A DNA stretch of 64,000 bases from Pelosinus sp. (GTDB taxonomy: Bacteria; Bacillota; Negativicutes; Propionisporales; Propionisporaceae): positions 1 through 64,000 of the forward strand of contig JAJFUN010000078.1 of NCBI GenBank assembly GCA_021372375.1, read 5' to 3'. Below the pieces are notes generated by a model that was given only the letters and a program-made list of their open reading frames with translations, had not been told where the DNA came from and made no database searches. Of this stretch, positions 61,707 through 64,000 are shown one piece after another; positions within the stretch are counted from its first letter, which is position 1, and each line of letters starts with the position of its first letter. The position numbers were made by a program, and so were the translations under genes.

Positions 61707-62636
61707 TTAAATTGTTGACCGTTGAAGAAATGCATCTACCTCCTTTCGCGTCGGCATCGCCGGAGTTGTGCCAATTTTCTGAACGGAAAGTGCAGCCAGC
61801 GCACTTGCAAAGCGGGAAGCCTCCCAAAGGTCTTTACCCTCTGATAAAGCTGTCAAAAGACCACCATTAAATGCGTCTCCTGCTCCCGTGGTATCGACTG
61901 CATCAACCTTAAATGCACTGATAATATCCTCACGTCCGTGATCAGAAATGAACACTCCTCGTTCACCTAATGTTATTAAAACGACTTGGACGCCTTTATC
62001 ATAAAATACTTGCGCGGCCTTTTTCGCTGCAGCCAAACCATCTATATGTATGCCTGTCATCATTTCGGCTTCGACCTCATTGGGCGTCACCATATAAACC
62101 TTTGATAAAAATTCGTCACTGACTGGCTGATAAGGAGCTGTATTTAAAATGACCTTGCAGCCACATTCGTTAGCAATTTCAACAACTCGCTCATTTGCAT
62201 CCTGATTGACCTCCAGCTGCAAAAGCACATAAGCGCACTGGCTAAAAAGCGGCCTCAAAGCATCCACTTCCTGTGCCGTAATCGTACTGCAGGCGCCTGG
62301 CACAATAATAATTTCATTCTGGCTTGTTTGTTCATCCACCATAATTATTGCAGAACCTGTACTAACATCTTTATTATAAAGTATGTACTCTTTGCTCCAA
62401 GCCAGCTCATCCATTGTCTTGAGCGCAACATCGGCAAATGTATCATGTCCAACCTTGGTAATCATGGCAATGTCTGCGCCTGATTTATACGCAGCCACAC
62501 CCTGATTGAAACCCTTACCGCCTGCTCCCATCTTAAATACAGAGCCCTTAACCGTTTCGCCCGCCTTCGGCAAATGCGACGCTCGTGCCATCAGATCAAC
62601 AACAAAGCTTCCAAAAACCGCAACTTTTTTTCCCAT
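61707..62636 (-). CDS. rbsK: PfkB-family carbohydrate kinase (ribokinase-like)
   Basis: A 309-residue ribokinase-fold enzyme: N-terminal GSFVVDLMARASHLPKAGET with GAGGKGFNQGVAA, and DTTGAGDAFNGGLLTAL containing the catalytic aspartate and anion hole. It phosphorylates the imported sugar. RbsK is the usual name; a deoxyribokinase or other specificity is possible given deoC in the operon. Confidence 0.88.
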   Translation of the reverse strand: MGKKVAVFGSFVVDLMARASHLPKAGETVKGSVFKMGAGGKGFNQGVAAYKSGADIAMITKVGHDTFADVALKTMDELAWSKEYILYNKDVSTGSAIIMVDEQTSQNEIIIVPGACSTITAQEVDALRPLFSQCAYVLLQLEVNQDANERVVEIANECGCKVILNTAPYQPVSDEFLSKVYMVTPNEVEAEMMTGIHIDGLAAAKKAAQVFYDKGVQVVLITLGERGVFISDHGREDIISAFKVDAVDTTGAGDAFNGGLLTALSEGKDLWEASRFASALAALSVQKIGTTPAMPTRKEVDAFLQRSTI

Positions 62637-62651
62637 AAAAACTCCCCCTTA

Positions 62652-63212
62652 TCATTCAATATTACGATGGCGCAGCTCCATCTGCCCATGGGATAAATTC
62701 ATTTTATCCGCTAGCAGCATAACAATAACATCAAAAAGGAGAAACAAATGCTGCTCAAATAGATTTCCCATAGGCTGAACAGATTTCACTACCCTCATAT
62801 CACTGCCTTTATAGACACATGCAGGCACAAACAAAGAATATTCAGCCTCTTGCGGCGTCCTTTCCAGCGGCGCACCCGTGATAACAAGGCGACTAGCGCC
62901 TGTTTTCCCCGCCTGATCAAGCAGATAATCAATATAGCCTATCTTGCCGCAGCCATTAACTGCAATAAATAAATCTCCACTTTGCATACCTGGCGTTGTA
63001 TCATCCCAAAGCCAATGAGTTTCCTTTCCTAGATGCATCAGCCGCATCGCAAAGCTGCGAGCAGCAATTCCTTCACGTCCGCAACCGGTTACAAAAATGC
63101 GTTTAGCTTTCATAATCAGCTGCATCATACTTGCTAATTGCAGCTCATCTTGCGCCGCAAAAACTTGCCGATGCTCTTCAAGTAATACTTCGTAAAGTTC
63201 CCTATAACTCAT
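62652..63212 (-). CDS. SIS-domain sugar isomerase (6-phospho-3-hexuloisomerase-like)
   Basis: A 186-residue SIS protein: KRIFVTGCGREGIAARSFAM for phosphosugar binding, GDLFIAVNGCGKIGYI and ASRLVITGAPLERTPQE, close in length and layout to 6-phospho-3-hexuloisomerase and related aldose-ketose isomerases. The start overlaps the LacI stop as ATGA (63209-63212), so the two are translationally coupled. In the operon it would isomerise the phosphorylated sugar. Confidence 0.85.
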   Translation of the reverse strand: MSYRELYEVLLEEHRQVFAAQDELQLASMMQLIMKAKRIFVTGCGREGIAARSFAMRLMHLGKETHWLWDDTTPGMQSGDLFIAVNGCGKIGYIDYLLDQAGKTGASRLVITGAPLERTPQEAEYSLFVPACVYKGSDMRVVKSVQPMGNLFEQHLFLLFDVIVMLLADKMNLSHGQMELRHRNIE

Positions 63213-64000
63213 TTTTTCGCTCCATTCCACTTCTCCGACCCCCGAAGGATCAGCCTTGTCGGCAGAAAGACTTCTTGCCGGCAAGGTATCTCATTTTCAT
63301 TGCTAGTGCCAAGTTCCTCTAAGCGTCTGGTTAAAAGCTCAATGGCATGGCAGCCCATGCTATATACGTCTCGATCCACAACACTCAAGTGAATATGGGT
63401 ATATTTTAAAACCTCCATATCATCAAAGCCAATCATTGAAATGTCTTCACCGAGTTTCAGCCCTTTTTCCGTAATATAATGAAGACAGCCCAGCGAAGTC
63501 ATATTATTTGATGAAAAAATTGCAGTCGGCGGCTCTGTTTGCTGCATAAGAGTGTGCATAAGCTCATAAGCCAATTTTTCATGAAAATTCCCCTGCAGCA
63601 CATAACGATTTTCTGGCTTAATACTCCATTTTTCTAAGGCTGCTACATACCCTAGCCAACGCTCATTTCCTGGACGAGAGTTTTCTGGTCCCTTTATAGT
63701 GGCAATACGGCGATGACCTTCTCTTAAGAGACAGTCGACAGCAGCATAAGAACCATTGAAATCTTCGGAAAACACACCATTCAAACGACAATTTTTAAGG
63801 CCGCGATCAACAAGGACAACCGGAACACCAGCCTTTTCAAACTCAAGTAACCGCTTACAAGTTTCGGCATTGTTTTCATCAATAGGAATAACAATAATAC
63901 CGCTTAAACGTTCAGCCTTAACTGAACAAAAAAACCGATGCTCTTTCTCTACACTGTCATCTGTTCCATATAAAAAGACATTGTAACCATATCGTTCTGA
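63209..64000 (-). CDS. LacI-family transcriptional regulator, C-terminal part, cut by window end
   Basis: About 263 residues of the effector-binding domain are present; the HTH is beyond the window. The frame is open to base 64000 with YGTDDSVEKEHRF, AERLSGIIVIPIDENNAETC, GVPVVLVDRGLK, GPENSRPGNERWLGY, IFSSNNMTSLG and SMIGFDDMEVLKY, all standard for the LacI/GalR sugar-binding fold. It is the first visible gene of the operon and its likely regulator. Any shorter start such as the TTG at 63784 would cut the domain. Confidence 0.93.
   Translation of the reverse strand, partial: SERYGYNVFLYGTDDSVEKEHRFFCSVKAERLSGIIVIPIDENNAETCKRLLEFEKAGVPVVLVDRGLKNCRLNGVFSEDFNGSYAAVDCLLREGHRRIATIKGPENSRPGNERWLGYVAALEKWSIKPENRYVLQGNFHEKLAYELMHTLMQQTEPPTAIFSSNNMTSLGCLHYITEKGLKLGEDISMIGFDDMEVLKYTHIHLSVVDRDVYSMGCHAIELLTRRLEELGTSNENEIPCRQEVFLPTRLILRGSEKWNGAKK

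Noticed and set aside
1-64000. tRNA or rRNA genes
   Set aside because: No cloverleaf with TTCGA-type T-loop and CCA-like end and no rRNA stretch was noticed on reading; a tRNAscan run would be needed to be sure.

Overview
The window (about 42-43% GC by eye, no rRNA or tRNA seen) looks like the chromosome of an anaerobic, endospore-forming, probably diderm Firmicute, most likely a Negativicute of the Sporomusa/Pelosinus type. The evidence is a three-gene GerA-type spore germination operon, pyruvate formate-lyase with its activase, indolepyruvate:ferredoxin oxidoreductase, glycyl-radical and radical-SAM enzymes, an RND efflux pump (usual in cells with an outer membrane) and low-GC codon use. 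The genus is inference.

Layout. 0-3 kb: end of pflB, pflA, an ECF S component and a molybdate-binding Mop protein. 3-7.7 kb (minus): amino-sugar operon of ROK kinase, HAD phosphatase, nagA, nagB and an unrecognised TIM-barrel-like protein. 7.9-12 kb: glutamine-dependent NAD synthetase and two unknown proteins. 12-15.3 kb (minus): glucose-type PTS (crr, glcT, ptsG) with two antiterminator-target/terminator switches. 15.4-18.6 kb: Fe-S flavoprotein, malate dehydrogenase, a nuclease-like gene with a 46-residue partner, and a coiled-coil protein made of 42-bp repeats. 18.6-23.6 kb: RND pump, adaptor and TetR repressor with two matching operators. 23.7-29.6 kb: DUF456, amino acid permease, type III polyketide synthase with a methyltransferase, DUF1540, NlpC/P60, DUF421. 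29.6-37 kb (minus): aromatic amino/keto-acid locus (aminotransferase, two acyl-CoA ligases, ACT protein, iorAB) and panE. 38-43.5 kb: accessory island of small unknown genes, very dense in short palindromic repeats. 43.7-49.6 kb (minus): thiGH behind a long structured leader, an MBL hydrolase, modABC. 49.9-53.9 kb: gerKA-KC-KB-type operon. 54.2 kb: an IMP dehydrogenase of the Tritrichomonas type. 55.8-64 kb (minus): sugar ABC/kinase/isomerase/aldolase operon led by a LacI regulator cut by the window edge.

Most noteworthy: (1) a roughly 520-bp element in which a DUF559 endonuclease-like gene sits between about 45-bp terminal inverted repeats, plus two roughly 108-bp copies with the same ends and no gene, one of them between pflB and pflA; (2) a second dispersed repeat of about 190 bp in two copies and at least four more short palindrome families in 38-43 kb; (3) a promoter with consensus boxes and a 237-nt three-hairpin leader before thiGH that does not look like a TPP riboswitch; (4) the protist-like IMPDH, whose catalytic residues fall at the same numbers as in the Tritrichomonas enzyme; (5) the sugar operon combining FucU/RbsD mutarotase, ribokinase, SIS isomerase and DeoC, whose substrate is not obvious.
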